A stretch of DNA of 64,000 nt from Gemmatimonadota bacterium (GCA_003169895.1 PNAE01000007.1:906407-970406), one strand, 5' to 3'; positions 1 through 12,723 are shown, numbered from the stretch's first letter. Made by a program: numbers and translations. Notes: a model not told the origin generated them from the sequence alone.

Positions 1-6
1 GCTGGT

Positions 7-28
7 TTCTCTCGTCTCTCGTCCCTCG
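7..28 (-). repeat. GAGACGA-type tract 3' of dacB
   Basis: A pyrimidine-rich CTCTCGTCTC repeat on the plus strand ends directly at the dacB stop codon. On the dacB coding strand it reads GAGACGAGAGA. It belongs to the dispersed 3'-end tract family listed elsewhere in this window. A terminator or RNA-stability role is inference. Confidence 0.7.
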
Positions 29-1498
29 CTAGGGCTGTGGCAGTGCCGGCCCTCCGGCCGCGGCCTCTTCGCCGAAATCCGCAGGCACCACCACGCCGTG
101 CGCTCCCAGCTTGCGGAACAGGTCCCATTGCGCCTGCCGTGCCGCGCCCTGGGACCCGCCGTTGTACATGGCGGCGATGATCAGCGTGCCGTCTTCCCGG
201 CCGAGATAGCCGACCAGCGTCGCGACGTTGGTGAGGGTACCGGTCTTCGCGCGTACCACGCCGGGGCCGGGCAATCCGCTGCCCAGGCGGCGAAGGGTGC
301 CGAAGCCGTTGGCCGGGAACAGCAGCGGGAAGTTCTTGCCCGCGGGCGTCTGGGGGATTCTCGCGAGATAGGTCGTGAACACGATCGGGGCGACGCGATC
401 CTCCTCGGACAGCCCGCTCCCATCGACGAGATGCACGCCATCGAGCCCGGTGATTTTCCGCACGAATGTGTTGAGCTGCGCCGCGGCGGACACGCTGCCG
501 CCGCCCCAGAGCAGCATCATCTCCGCGCCGATGTTGAGCGAGCGCGTGTTGACCTCATGCGCAATCGAGTCGAAGGTCCCGGAGGCGACCTCCGCCAGGA
601 CATGCTTGTCGGGCAACCCGGGGGCCGACATCGCGGAAGCACGCGTCCATTGGATGCCCGCGGCCGCGGTCGCATGCTGCCAGGCGGCCTCCAGGACCGC
701 CGTCGGATCGGTCGACACCGACTGGAAGCGCCGCGGCGCGCCGTAAAGGCCGATCTTGCCACCGACCATCCAGTGCCCGTTCTTGAGGACGCTGAAGTGC
801 AGCCGGCCTTTTCGCCCGGCGACCGTAGTCGCGGTGACCTCAACCAGGCTGGCGACGCCGGTCGGGGCATCGCCGAGGATGACCGCACGCGAGCCAATTC
901 TGGGCCCCGGACCGACCGTCACATAGATGACGTTCTCGTTCAGCGTGATCGGCCCGATCGGCGGAGCGTACATCCGGCCGCGAAAGCGGTCGGACCAGAC
1001 TGCCGGATAAGTTGACCGTGCGACGCCCGAGCCGGTGGTCACGTCGAGCGGTCCCACCAACCGGCGAACGCCAATCGTGGCTAGCTGCTGGGCCAGTTGC
1101 AGGAGGGTTGGGCCGGTGCGATCGGGACGATCCAGCGTCGGGTCGCCATTGAGTTCGAGCGCCCACCGGCCGATCCACATCCCGGTTGCCGAATCGACAT
1201 GTCCGCTTCCGACCACGCGGGTAGCGCGGCGCGCGTCACCACCGACCGCGGTTCGCGCGAATCCAGTCGTCAGCACCTTCACCGTCGACGCGGGAATCAT
1301 CGGCTCATCCTGGTTCACCTGCCACAAGACGTGCCCATTCTGGTCCGCCACCACCACGCCCCAGGTACCCGGTGTCCGATGACTGGTTCGGGCCCACCAC
1401 GCATCGAGCACCGGAGCGATCGCTTCCGGCGCTTGAGCCGGCAGCGTCGCCACGGCGGTGGTCAGGGCAATCAGAGCGACGGCGAGGCGTCGGGGCAT
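29..1498 (-). CDS. dacB: D-alanyl-D-alanine carboxypeptidase/endopeptidase (PBP4 type)
   Basis: Serine peptidase family S13 enzyme that trims peptidoglycan stem peptides in the periplasm. The 489-residue product starts with a signal peptide (MPRRLAVALIALTTAVA...) ending near AQA. The penicillin-binding motifs appear in order: SxxK as ASTVK near residue 70, SxN as SLN in RSLNIGAEM near 320, and KTG in AKTGTLTN near 420. The spacing, with a large insert between SxxK and SxN, is typical of PBP4. The start at 1498 was chosen because it opens the signal peptide and has CGGAG about 7 nt upstream; an upstream GTG at 1525 would add nine residues. It is a single gene followed by a GAGACGA tract. Confidence 0.9.
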   Translation of the reverse strand: MPRRLAVALIALTTAVATLPAQAPEAIAPVLDAWWARTSHRTPGTWGVVVADQNGHVLWQVNQDEPMIPASTVKVLTTGFARTAVGGDARRATRVVGSGHVDSATGMWIGRWALELNGDPTLDRPDRTGPTLLQLAQQLATIGVRRLVGPLDVTTGSGVARSTYPAVWSDRFRGRMYAPPIGPITLNENVIYVTVGPGPRIGSRAVILGDAPTGVASLVEVTATTVAGRKGRLHFSVLKNGHWMVGGKIGLYGAPRRFQSVSTDPTAVLEAAWQHATAAAGIQWTRASAMSAPGLPDKHVLAEVASGTFDSIAHEVNTRSLNIGAEMMLLWGGGSVSAAAQLNTFVRKITGLDGVHLVDGSGLSEEDRVAPIVFTTYLARIPQTPAGKNFPLLFPANGFGTLRRLGSGLPGPGVVRAKTGTLTNVATLVGYLGREDGTLIIAAMYNGGSQGAARQAQWDLFRKLGAHGVVVPADFGEEAAAGGPALPQP

Positions 1499-1568
1499 CG
1501 GGCTCCGTAACGGAAAAGGCGGCACGTCAGTGTTACAAGACGTCGTGTTGGATAGTTCCTTGACGCCC

Positions 1569-2729
1569 TTACTTTAGATGCAGTTTCGCAATCGTCTGCA
1601 GCTGCATGTTGCTGGTCCCCTCGTAAATCACCCCGATCTTCGCGTCGCGATAGAACTTCTCGACCGGGTATTCACGGCTGTACCCATAGCCACCGAACAA
1701 CTCCAGCGCCTGCCCGGTGATTCGATTCGCCATGACAGATGAGAATAGCTTCGCCATTGCGGCTTCGCGGGTGAAGGGGAGGCCCGCATCCTTGAGCCGG
1801 GCGGCGTTGTACACCATCAATCTGGCGGCTTCCAGGTCGGTGGCCATCTGGGCAATTTGAAACTGTACCACCTGGAAGTCAGCAAGGACCTTGCCGAACT
1901 GTTTCCGTTCCTTGACATACCGGGTTACGGCGTCGAGTGCGCCTTGCGCGATACCGACCATCTGGGCACCGATGCCGATGCGTCCTTCGTTGAGCGTCTC
2001 GATCGAGACCTTGTACCCCTGGCCCACCTGGCCAAGGACGTTCGCTGCGGGAACGCGGCAGTTCTCCAGGATCAGCTCCACCGTGCTCGATGCGCGGATA
2101 CCCATCTTCTGCTCGCGTTTTCCGACCGAAAAGCCCGGGAAATCCCGCTCGACCAGGAAACCCGTGATCCCCTTGTAGCCCTTCGAGGGATCTACGTTGG
2201 CGAACACGATATAGAGCCCGGCTTCGGCACCACTGGTAATCCAGAACTTCCTGCCGGTGAGCAGCCAGTCGTCGCCGTCCTGCACGGCGCGAGTCTCCAG
2301 CCCGAAGGCATCGGAGCCGGAATTGGGCTCCGACAGGGCGAAGGCCGCCACGGTGTCGGAAGTGGTGCGGGGGAAGTACCGGCGCTTCTGATCGTCGGAG
2401 CCCCAGCGCAGGACGGCGTTGTGGAACAGCGTATTCTGCACGTCGACATAGATGGCGGCGGACGCGTCGACGCGCGCCAGTTCCTCGACTGCGATCGTCA
2501 CCAGGAAGATGTTGCCGCCTGCACCGCCAAACTGTTCCGGCACCTCGATGCCCATCAGGCCAAGCTCGAAAAACTTGGCGATCAGCTCCGGCCGCATCTT
2601 CGACGCTTCGTCCATTTCATGGACGTGCGGAGCGATCTCCGTCTCCGCGAACTCGCGGATCGTTTCGCGGAAGAGGCCCTCCTCCTCGGAGAGCACGGAC
2701 AGCGGAGTGGCCGCGGTTTCGACGGACAT
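1569..2729 (-). CDS. acyl-CoA dehydrogenase (short/branched-chain type)
   Basis: FAD enzyme that introduces the alpha-beta double bond in acyl-CoA, feeding electrons to ETF. The 386 residues match the usual family length. An all-helical N-domain is followed by the FAD-contacting AFALSEPNSGSDAF near 130 and WITSG near 165, and by the C-terminal bundle carrying the catalytic glutamate in VIYEGTSNMQLQTIAK near 370. The start MSVETAATP has no competing in-frame start. No other beta-oxidation or ETF gene adjoins it, so the exact substrate (butyryl, isovaleryl or 2-methylbutyryl) cannot be told. Confidence 0.9.
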   Translation of the reverse strand: MSVETAATPLSVLSEEEGLFRETIREFAETEIAPHVHEMDEASKMRPELIAKFFELGLMGIEVPEQFGGAGGNIFLVTIAVEELARVDASAAIYVDVQNTLFHNAVLRWGSDDQKRRYFPRTTSDTVAAFALSEPNSGSDAFGLETRAVQDGDDWLLTGRKFWITSGAEAGLYIVFANVDPSKGYKGITGFLVERDFPGFSVGKREQKMGIRASSTVELILENCRVPAANVLGQVGQGYKVSIETLNEGRIGIGAQMVGIAQGALDAVTRYVKERKQFGKVLADFQVVQFQIAQMATDLEAARLMVYNAARLKDAGLPFTREAAMAKLFSSVMANRITGQALELFGGYGYSREYPVEKFYRDAKIGVIYEGTSNMQLQTIAKLHLK

Positions 2730-2770
2730 TGGGAACCCAGGTGAGAGACAGGGGCAAAATAGACGGGGAA

Positions 2771-2845
2771 GGGCGTGAGACGTGAGAGGCGACAGGGATG
2801 GGCGTGCGACGACGATGACGTCCTTTCTCTCGTCTTTCCTCTCTC
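2771..2845. repeat. facing repeat tracts 3' of the metF-type gene
   Basis: Directly after the stop at 2846 the minus strand reads a GAGAGAGGAAAGACGAGAGA tract. About 50 nt further lies the partly complementary GTGAGACGTGAGAG on the plus strand (2775-2788). The two could fold into an imperfect 3' hairpin between the fusion gene and the acyl-CoA dehydrogenase gene. Confidence 0.55.
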
Positions 2846-4678
2846 CTATTTCAGCACTTCCAGCGCCACCTCCACCTTCCCCAGCGGCGCCGCTACCTGC
2901 ACGCCACGGACCGACCCGCGTACCGCCGCGAGCATTTCCCGCGCGATCGCAACACCTTCCGCCAGCGCTGCCGCCTTCCCCTTCTCGCTCGCGCGCCGCA
3001 TCCGGGCGAGTGTCGCATCGGGGACCGTCACGCCGGGGACCTCATTGGCCAGAAACTCGGCGTTACGCAGCGATACCAATGGCCAGATACCGGCGATGAT
3101 CGGCACACCGAATCCTTCCGTGCGTGCCAGGAACACCTCCATCTGCCGGACATCGAACACTGGCTGTGTCATCGCGAACTGCGCACCCGCTTCGGCTTTC
3201 CACGCGAACCGTCTGAGCTCGCGGTCGAGATCGCTGGCTGCCGGATTGACGCCGACACCGTGGACGAAACGCGTGGGCGCGCCGATCGGGTTGCCGCCCG
3301 GGTCCAGGCCGTGGTTCAGGCGCGCCACAAGATTGGTGAGTCCGATGGCATCGATGTCGAACACGGCGGTGGCATCCGGATACGGCCCCATCTTGGGTGG
3401 ATCGCCCGTGACGATCAGCAGGTTGCGCAGGCCGGACGCCGCGGCACCGAGCAGGTCGGACAGCATGCCGAGCAGGTTGCGGTCGCGGCAGGCATAGTGA
3501 ATGACGGTTTCGATGCCGACCTCGCGCTCCACGAGCAATCCTGAAATCAGGGCACCCTGGCGGCTCTGCGCCCGGGGTCCATCCGGGATATTCACCGCGT
3601 CCACGCCAGCGGCCTTCAGCGCCCGCACTTGCGCGAGCATGGGTGCGGGGTCGACCCCGCGCGGTGGCACCACCTCGACGGTGGTGATCCACTGACCCGA
3701 GGCCAGTTTCGCACCGAATCGGGAGCGCTCCGCCAGCGGAACCTCCGCCACACCTTGCACATTGATCGTGGTAATGCTGCGTTCTGGCACCCCGGGAATT
3801 CCGGGTTGCGCGCTGCGAACGAAGCTGCGGATGGCCTTGATGTGCGCCGGCGTCGTGCCGCAGCAACCGCCAACGAAGCGTGCTCCGGCTTCGACCATTC
3901 GGCGCGCGTACTCCGCCATGTACTCCGGACTCGCCATGTAGATCTTGCGGTCGGCGACATCACGCGGCAGGCCAGCGTTGGGCTGCGCTGACACCGGCAC
4001 GTGGACCACCCGTACCAGCCGCTCGATCGCTTCAAGCACCACTTGCGGGCCGATCGAACAATTCACGCCGATGACGTCGGCACCGGCGGCCTCCAGCGCC
4101 GCTCCGAAGGCTTCCGGCGCGGTGCCATACGCGGTGCGGCCGTCCTGGCCGACCGTCACCTGGGCGATTACGGCGCAATCGCTGCGGGCGCGAACTGCGC
4201 GCAGCGCCGCCTCCAGCTCGTCGATGTCGGAAAACGTTTCCAGGCAGAATCCGTCGACGCCGCCGGCGAGCAAGCCGTCCACCTGGCGCCCGAACGCCAG
4301 TTCCGCTTCGTCGCGGCCCAGTGCGCCGAATGGCTCGAGCCGCACACCCAGCGGGCCGATCGCACCGACGATCGTGCAATGCGCGCCAGCGGCTCGTCGC
4401 GCCAGCACTGCCGCCGCGGCGTTCAGTGATTCAACCTCGGCCGACAGGCCGTATTGCATCAGCTTGAAGGGATTGGCGCCGAACGTGTTGGTTTCGATGA
4501 TTTCGGCGCCGGCATCGGCATACGCCGAATGCACGGAGCTGACGACGTCGGGCGCGCGGATCACCAACTCGTCGAAGCAGGTGTTGACGAACACGCCCTT
4601 GTCGTACAACATCGTCCCCATCGCGCCATCGACCACGTGCACGCGACCGTCGGCGATCAGCTCACGCAACGTTGGCAT
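2846..4678 (-). CDS. bifunctional homocysteine S-methyltransferase / methylenetetrahydrofolate reductase
   Basis: A 610-residue fusion. Residues 1-290 are a zinc homocysteine S-methyltransferase barrel with VDGAMGTML near 16, GVNCSIGP near 200 and the paired zinc cysteines in [10 protein letters not shown] near 270. Residues 320-610 are a MetF-type flavin reductase (TTVEVVPPRG, NIPDGPRA, FAMTQPVFD) making 5-methyl-THF. This is the YitJ-type arrangement known from Bacillus and many other bacteria. The start at 4678 lies 2 nt after the metH stop, so the two are co-transcribed and probably coupled. The pair supplies methyl-THF and methylates homocysteine. The reading frame stays open upstream into metH but has no better start. 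Confidence 0.9.
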   Translation of the reverse strand: MPTLRELIADGRVHVVDGAMGTMLYDKGVFVNTCFDELVIRAPDVVSSVHSAYADAGAEIIETNTFGANPFKLMQYGLSAEVESLNAAAAVLARRAAGAHCTIVGAIGPLGVRLEPFGALGRDEAELAFGRQVDGLLAGGVDGFCLETFSDIDELEAALRAVRARSDCAVIAQVTVGQDGRTAYGTAPEAFGAALEAAGADVIGVNCSIGPQVVLEAIERLVRVVHVPVSAQPNAGLPRDVADRKIYMASPEYMAEYARRMVEAGARFVGGCCGTTPAHIKAIRSFVRSAQPGIPGVPERSITTINVQGVAEVPLAERSRFGAKLASGQWITTVEVVPPRGVDPAPMLAQVRALKAAGVDAVNIPDGPRAQSRQGALISGLLVEREVGIETVIHYACRDRNLLGMLSDLLGAAASGLRNLLIVTGDPPKMGPYPDATAVFDIDAIGLTNLVARLNHGLDPGGNPIGAPTRFVHGVGVNPAASDLDRELRRFAWKAEAGAQFAMTQPVFDVRQMEVFLARTEGFGVPIIAGIWPLVSLRNAEFLANEVPGVTVPDATLARMRRASEKGKAAALAEGVAIAREMLAAVRGSVRGVQVAAPLGKVEVALEVLK

Positions 4679-4680
4679 GC

Positions 4681-8460
<3,780 letters not shown>

Positions 8461-8468
8461 TACGGTTT

Positions 8469-8514
8469 GTCATCCTGAAAGAAGCGCCCGCAGGGCGCGA
8501 AGTCGAAGGATGAC
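8469..8514. repeat. palindromic intergenic repeat upstream of metH
   Basis: Outer arms GTCATCCT / AGGATGAC enclose an inner hairpin GCGCCC-GCA-GGGCGC. It fills most of the 65-nt gap between metH and the YggT gene. It leaves no room for a SAM or cobalamin riboswitch here. Confidence 0.75.
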
Positions 8515-8525
8515 CTTACTCCGAG

Positions 8526-9107
8526 CTAGAACAGCCCTCGCATCACCAACTGCTCCACCAAATATAGCACGAAGTACGCCACGAGCGGACTGAGGTCGAA
8601 CATGCCGAGCGGTGGTACGACGCGACGGATCGGGTCGACGAGCCAGTCGGTGAGCCCGTGCACGATCCGCATGAACTTCGAATATGGCGACAGCCCGAGC
8701 CAGGATGCGATGACGAGGATCATGATGGCGAACTTGAGCAGCTCGAACACGCTGTGGACGAGCAGCACCGCGAGGTAGCCGTTGCTCGCTGTCTGGTAGG
8801 CCGTGAAGATGAAGCCGACCAGCCAGTCCACCAGCGCAATGAACGCCAGCCCGCCCACCACGACCACTCCAACGAGCCAAAGCGGTGCATCCTGCGGATT
8901 GGCGCCGGCACGCACCAGCCGCCGCTCCACCGGGAGCAGCAGCGGGTCGCCCCAGCGGCGTACGAAGCGCGCCCAGGCGCCGAACGCATTGATGCTGCCG
9001 CGCCGCACCGCCCAGTGCGTCAACGCAACGATCGCCGACAGCACAAAAGCGCCCGCCACCAGCAGGCGGGCGCCGTGCACCACATTCAGCGCGATTTCGT
9101 CGGCCAA
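8526..9107 (-). CDS. YggT family integral membrane protein
   Basis: A 193-residue protein with about five hydrophobic segments. The C-terminal half has the YggT pattern: ILVIASWLGL, then RIVHGLTDWLVDPIRRVVPP, then a last helix after DLSPLVAYF. The family is linked in other bacteria to membrane homeostasis, cell division or osmotic tolerance, but its biochemical role is not established. It starts 3 nt after the stop of the desaturase gene, so the two are probably co-transcribed, which suggests a membrane-composition context. Confidence 0.8.
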   Translation of the reverse strand: MADEIALNVVHGARLLVAGAFVLSAIVALTHWAVRRGSINAFGAWARFVRRWGDPLLLPVERRLVRAGANPQDAPLWLVGVVVVGGLAFIALVDWLVGFIFTAYQTASNGYLAVLLVHSVFELLKFAIMILVIASWLGLSPYSKFMRIVHGLTDWLVDPIRRVVPPLGMFDLSPLVAYFVLYLVEQLVMRGLF

Positions 9108-9110
9108 CCG

Positions 9111-10085
9111 CTACTCCATCACGAACTCGCGCGCGAACGCCACCTCGAACGCGAAGGTCTTGGCGCGGGATCGCGTCTCCATCAGGTCGGCGATGCGCCG
9201 GAGGCGTTCCGGCACCTCGAGCATGCGCTCCTGCGCCTTGCGGCCCCATTCGTCGAGGCCCTCGAGCGCCTCGATCTTCCAGTGCGCCAGTTGGTCCTGC
9301 ACGATCCGCAGGTAATCCCGTGGTCCGTAGATCCCGGAGCGGCGGATCACGTCGGCGAATTCCTTGAACCCGGGGATCGTCACGCCGGGCATGTCGATTG
9401 CGGGCAGGACGTGCGCCGCCGACCGCAACGCCTCACTGGGGTCGCGCTTGAGGATCTCGGTGAACACCTTGCGATAGAACGTGAAGTGCCGCGCCTCTTC
9501 CATCGCGATCCTGGCGAGGATCCCGCCGAGCAGCGGTTCGTACTCCTCGACCACGCGGCCGGTGTTGGCATGCGAGTACTGCGTGGCGCGCTCCTGGAGC
9601 GTCGTGTACACGAAGACGCGGTAGGGATCCTTGTCCCACTCCGGATTGAAGCCGGCCTTGATGTATTCGAACTTGAGCTGTTCCATCTTGCGCTGATCGA
9701 CGACGCTGGTATCGCGCATGTACTCGCTCAACACCGTGCCGTGCCGGTCTTCTTCCGCCGTCCAGAGGTTGTTCCAGTTGCGCCAGTGCGAATCGTCGCC
9801 GAGGTAGACGGCGATGATGCGGTGGAAGTGTGGCAGGCCTTCTTCGGTAAGGGTGTTCAGCGCCAGCGCCGCGCGGCACGCGTCGGGGATCCCCGCGACG
9901 CGCTCGCGCAGTTGCCGGAGGTGCGTGTCGGGATCGATGCCTTCCGGCGCCGCCAGCAACTCGCACGGAAACCAGAGCTCGCGCTTCTTGTCGTGCTCGG
10001 TCATGAGTGCGTGCACGATTGGCTCGAGGTCCCGGAGCACCTCGACCTTGTGCGCCATCTTCCGTGCTGCGTCGGTCGGATTCAT
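9111..10085 (-). CDS. acyl-ACP desaturase (soluble diiron, stearoyl-ACP 9-desaturase family)
   Basis: 324 residues with the two diiron signatures of the plant-type soluble acyl-ACP desaturases: EEDRHGTVLSEYM near 140 and EEARHFTFYRKVF near 225. WRNWNNLWTAEEDRHG matches the canonical context. The enzyme inserts a cis double bond in an acyl chain on ACP using O2 and ferredoxin, so it would tune membrane fluidity in an aerobe. It is related to the mycobacterial DesA group. The start ATG at 10085 is followed by NPTDAARKMAHK. It is co-directional with, and 3 nt from, the YggT gene. Confidence 0.88.
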   Translation of the reverse strand: MNPTDAARKMAHKVEVLRDLEPIVHALMTEHDKKRELWFPCELLAAPEGIDPDTHLRQLRERVAGIPDACRAALALNTLTEEGLPHFHRIIAVYLGDDSHWRNWNNLWTAEEDRHGTVLSEYMRDTSVVDQRKMEQLKFEYIKAGFNPEWDKDPYRVFVYTTLQERATQYSHANTGRVVEEYEPLLGGILARIAMEEARHFTFYRKVFTEILKRDPSEALRSAAHVLPAIDMPGVTIPGFKEFADVIRRSGIYGPRDYLRIVQDQLAHWKIEALEGLDEWGRKAQERMLEVPERLRRIADLMETRSRAKTFAFEVAFAREFVME

Positions 10086-10311
10086 GTCGTTCCTGGTGTC
10101 CTTGCTTGGAGCTGTTGGCTGTTGGCTCGGAGCTACTTCGCGTCCTGCATGGATTACGCCTGCGGACCGGCTCCCAGCTCCTGGCTATTAGCTACCAGCC
10201 ATTCGCCAATCACCAGAAGAATCACCTTGTGCCCCTCATTCCGGTAGCGGTAACCCAGCGGGGCTGACCGCCGCCGCGCACCATAACTCACTATGGGACA
10301 TGATGTTGCGG
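10086..10311. repeat. intergenic region with AGCT/GGCT-rich repeats
   Basis: No gene was seen. It contains repeated words such as GCTGTTGGCTGTTGGCTC near 10110-10130 and AGCTCCTGGCTATTAGCTAC near 10176-10195. These look like a second low-complexity intergenic family, different from the GAGACGA tracts. Confidence 0.5.
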
Positions 10312-10581
10312 CTATCTGGTCCGGCATTGCTGCGACACCGGCGGCCGGTTTCCACAGGCAATCGCGTCGTTCATTCCCCGCGACACCGGACCGCAAGCGG
10401 TGCTTTGCGCCGACCTCGCCGCCTCGATTTGGCTCTCGTGAGAGGCCGAAGCGCAGTTCTTCTGGCCATTGTAGCTGACGCAGACCTCGCAGGTGACCTT
10501 CTGGGCCGAGAGGGTGGTCCAGGCCAGGAAGGCGACGAAGAGCAGGATGGCAGCGATGGTGAGCAGGGTCTTCGGCTTCAT
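10312..10581 (-). CDS. small secreted or membrane-anchored cysteine-containing protein
   Basis: 89 residues: a lysine-bearing start and one hydrophobic helix (LLTIAAILLFVAFLAWTTL), then a short polar domain with six cysteines (CEVC, NCAS, ACGP, ACGN, QQC). It is probably exported, with disulfides or a metal site. I recognise no family. It stands alone between repeat-filled intergenic regions. Confidence 0.55.
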   Translation of the reverse strand: MKPKTLLTIAAILLFVAFLAWTTLSAQKVTCEVCVSYNGQKNCASASHESQIEAARSAQSTACGPVSRGMNDAIACGNRPPVSQQCRTR

Positions 10582-10588
10582 GGCTGAA

Positions 10589-10713
10589 ACGTAAGACGTA
10601 AAACGTAAGACGGAAACTCTCTGTTGAGTGGCGTTATGCCGCCACCTTTTGCCTTTCCCGTCTCCCGTCTCCCGTCTCCCGTCTCACGTCTCACGTCTCT
10701 CGTCTCTCGTCTC
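10589..10713. repeat. GTCTCCC/GTCTCAC/GTCTCTC tract 3' of mgtE with facing GTAAGAC tract
   Basis: From 10656 to the mgtE stop the plus strand repeats CCCGTCTCC, GTCTCACG and GTCTCTCG. At 10589-10613 the plus strand reads ACGTAAGACGTAAAACGTAA, partly complementary to it. The unit varies from GTCTCCC to GTCTCAC to GTCTCTC along the tract, as in an evolving heptamer array. Confidence 0.75.
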
Positions 10714-11917
10714 TCACCTCAGCAGCGTGTTGTGCAGCAGCAGGAAGGCCACGCTGAAATAGATCACCAGCCCGGTGACGTCCACCAGTGTCGCCACGAA
10801 CGGTGCCGATGCGCTGGCCGGGTCCAGCCCGAATCGCCGCAGCAGGAAGGGCAGCATCGATCCGGCGACCGAACCGAAGAGCACGACGCCGATCAGGGCA
10901 CAGAACACCGTTGCCGCGACGAGCATGTAATGCACGCCGTAATCGAGCCCGAGCGTCACGCCGAATGCGCTCCAGTGATGCGCCGCAAGAAACTGCCACA
11001 GCAGGATGCGGACAAAGCCGATGGCGCCGAGCATCGTGCCGAGTGCGAGCCCGGTGGGAATCTCGCGCACCACCACGCGCCACCAGTCGCGCAGCGCCAG
11101 CTCCTTCAGGGCCATCGCGCGAATGATCAACGACGTCGATTGCGACCCGGAGTTGCCGCCGGACGAAATGATCAGTGGAATGAACAACGCGAGCACGGCG
11201 GCGCGCTCGATGTCATGCTCGAAGTGCCCCATCGCCTGCGCGGTCAGGGTCTCACCCACGAAGAGGATCGCCAGCCACCCGCCGCGCTTCCTGAGCATTT
11301 CCAGGAACGAGATCTGCAGGTACGGTTCGTCGATTGCCTCCATGCCGCCGAGCTTCTGGACATCCTCGGTCTGTTCCGACACCAGCGCGTCGATGATATC
11401 GTCCACCGTGACGATGCCAAGCATCCGGTGCTGGTCGTTGACCACCGGCAGTGCGAGGAGGTTGTACTTGGAGATCAGCCGGCCCGCATCCTCGCGGTCC
11501 ACCAGCGGATCGACCACGATCGGCTCACGATCGTCGCCGATGTCGGTCACGACCGTGTCGTCGGGCACCATCATCACTTCTCGCAGCGAGATCACGCGCT
11601 GCAAGGTGTTCTCGGCAGGATCGATGATGTAAATCGGCGGAGAGTGCATCGACCAGCGGTGCTGCGACGCTGACCTGGAGCTGCTCGACGATGTCGCCGC
11701 GCCGTTCCAGCTCGGGTTCGTCGAACAGCTGGACCGCCAGCTCGAACGGCAGCGCGCCGACCACGCGCGCCGCGGCTTCCACCGGCAGGTGATTGAGCGC
11801 CTCGGCAATGTCGACCGCACGCAGGTCGGCGGTCGCCGCGGCAAAATCATCCTCGTCGCCGCTGAGGAGGTAGAGGAGTTCCGGGGTCAGTTCGGGAGGG
11901 GCGGAGGGTGATTCCAT
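10714..11917 (-). pseudogene. mgtE: magnesium transporter MgtE, internally deleted and frameshifted
   Basis: MgtE is a dimeric Mg2+ channel made of an N-domain, two CBS domains and five membrane helices. Here the N-domain (MESPSAPPELTPELLYLLSG ... APLVDALSAD) runs from 11917 to about 11645 in one frame. The second half of CBS1 onward (IYIIDPAENTLQRVISLRE, CBS2, then the helices with SSGGNSGSQSTSLI) continues in another frame down to 10714. The rest of the N-domain and the first part of CBS1, roughly 60 residues, are missing at the join near 11640. The transmembrane part is intact in sequence. It is a deletion allele, a pseudogene or an assembly error; the junction leaves no way to make a normal protein. 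Confidence 0.8.
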
Positions 11918-11938
11918 GTTGTGGGCCCTCCGGGTGAG

Positions 11939-11991
11939 CAGGGGCGCAGCATGCTGCGCTCGTGCAGGTCAGGGGCACAGCATGCTGCGCC
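11939..11991. repeat. tandem CAGCATGCTG palindromes upstream of mgtE
   Basis: Two 22-bp copies of CAGGGGCRCAGCATGCTGCG plus two bases, 31 bp apart. Each contains a self-complementary CGCAGCATGCTGCG-type core. They sit between the mgtE start and the lipoprotein stop and could be a terminator for the lipoprotein gene or a mobile-palindrome family. Confidence 0.6.
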
Positions 11992-12005
11992 CGTCGTCAG
12001 AAGCG

Positions 12006-12386
12006 CTAACGCCCCTTCGGCAGGTTCGCGGTCTCGTCGCCGCGCTTGCCGTCGGTGATCGGCGTCACCTGTGTCACCCAGCCGTCGGCGAAGGTTACGA
12101 CCAGCCGGTACCCGAGCGTGTCGGCGGCGACGCCCTTCACTTGGGCAAACTTCCTGGCATACGTGAGCGCGGCATCGGCCTGCTTGGCAAAGCCCTCCGG
12201 GGTCCGTCCGGCGTAGCCCTTGCCGAACTCGCGGCCGATGGCCATCGCGATTGCCTGATCCGGGCCGTACTTGGCATACTCATCCGCGGACATCAATCCC
12301 TTCTGGCTCGACACGTAGCCGTACCGGTCGTAGTCGCGACAAGCGACGAGGGCCAACAGCAACGTGATTGGGATGAGTCGGCGCAT
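12006..12386 (-). CDS. small lipoprotein, unknown function
   Basis: 126 residues from the ATG at 12386: MRRLIPITLLLALVAC is a lipoprotein signal with lipobox LVAC, so it is probably membrane-anchored. The mature part is soluble with no recognised domain; it has a YDRYGY segment and a basic end (DGKRGDETANLPKGR). The open frame extends to 12473, but that extension precedes the signal and is unlikely. It is the last host gene before the integrated element. Confidence 0.65.
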   Translation of the reverse strand: MRRLIPITLLLALVACRDYDRYGYVSSQKGLMSADEYAKYGPDQAIAMAIGREFGKGYAGRTPEGFAKQADAALTYARKFAQVKGVAADTLGYRLVVTFADGWVTQVTPITDGKRGDETANLPKGR

Positions 12387-12617
12387 GCGTGGGTCTCCAG
12401 CGATGTCAGGGGCAGAAAGGTAATGAGCGCGGGCGTGTTGGCCCACTCCCGGGTCGTCACTGCGGTGGGGCACGGAAGTCTATGTTGCGGGTCGGGAACA
12501 AGCGGTGGCGGTCAACAGCATCAGCGCCGGGATACGAGAATCGCTTACACGATCGATGGGGGTTCTGGCATGGTGACATGCTGGCTACCCATCCGAATGG
12601 GATCGCTGCTCAGTCAG

Positions 12618-12655
12618 TGTTCACTCTTGTCCACCCAAAGCCCTATCTTGTCCAC
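12618..12655. repeat. left boundary repeat of the integrated element (attL candidate)
   Basis: 38 bp matching 26442-26479 at 35 of 38 positions, including an identical 20-bp core (CAAAGCCCTATCTTGTCCAC, 12636-12655). The core is itself part of an imperfect tandem of CTTGTCCACCCAAAGCC units. A second matching stretch, 12724-12755, follows about 70 bp downstream and corresponds to the pruA start region. Confidence 0.75.
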
Positions 12656-12723
12656 GGAAACACCGGCCACGGCTGGTCCCCAAAGCCGCGCTTGCCCAAT
12701 GATTTGCGACCGTCTTACGTAGG

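Noticed and set aside
8461-8525. SAM or cobalamin riboswitch upstream of metH
   Set aside because: The 65-nt gap is filled by the GTCATCC palindrome family and is too short for either riboswitch.
10624-11673. 349-codon plus-strand frame opposite mgtE
   Set aside because: Its N-terminus is encoded by the GTCTCCC repeat tract and the rest is antisense to recognisable MgtE sequence.
12474-12660. tRNA gene as the integration target
   Set aside because: No acceptor/T-arm pattern could be found at either boundary; the duplicated feature is the pruA start region instead.
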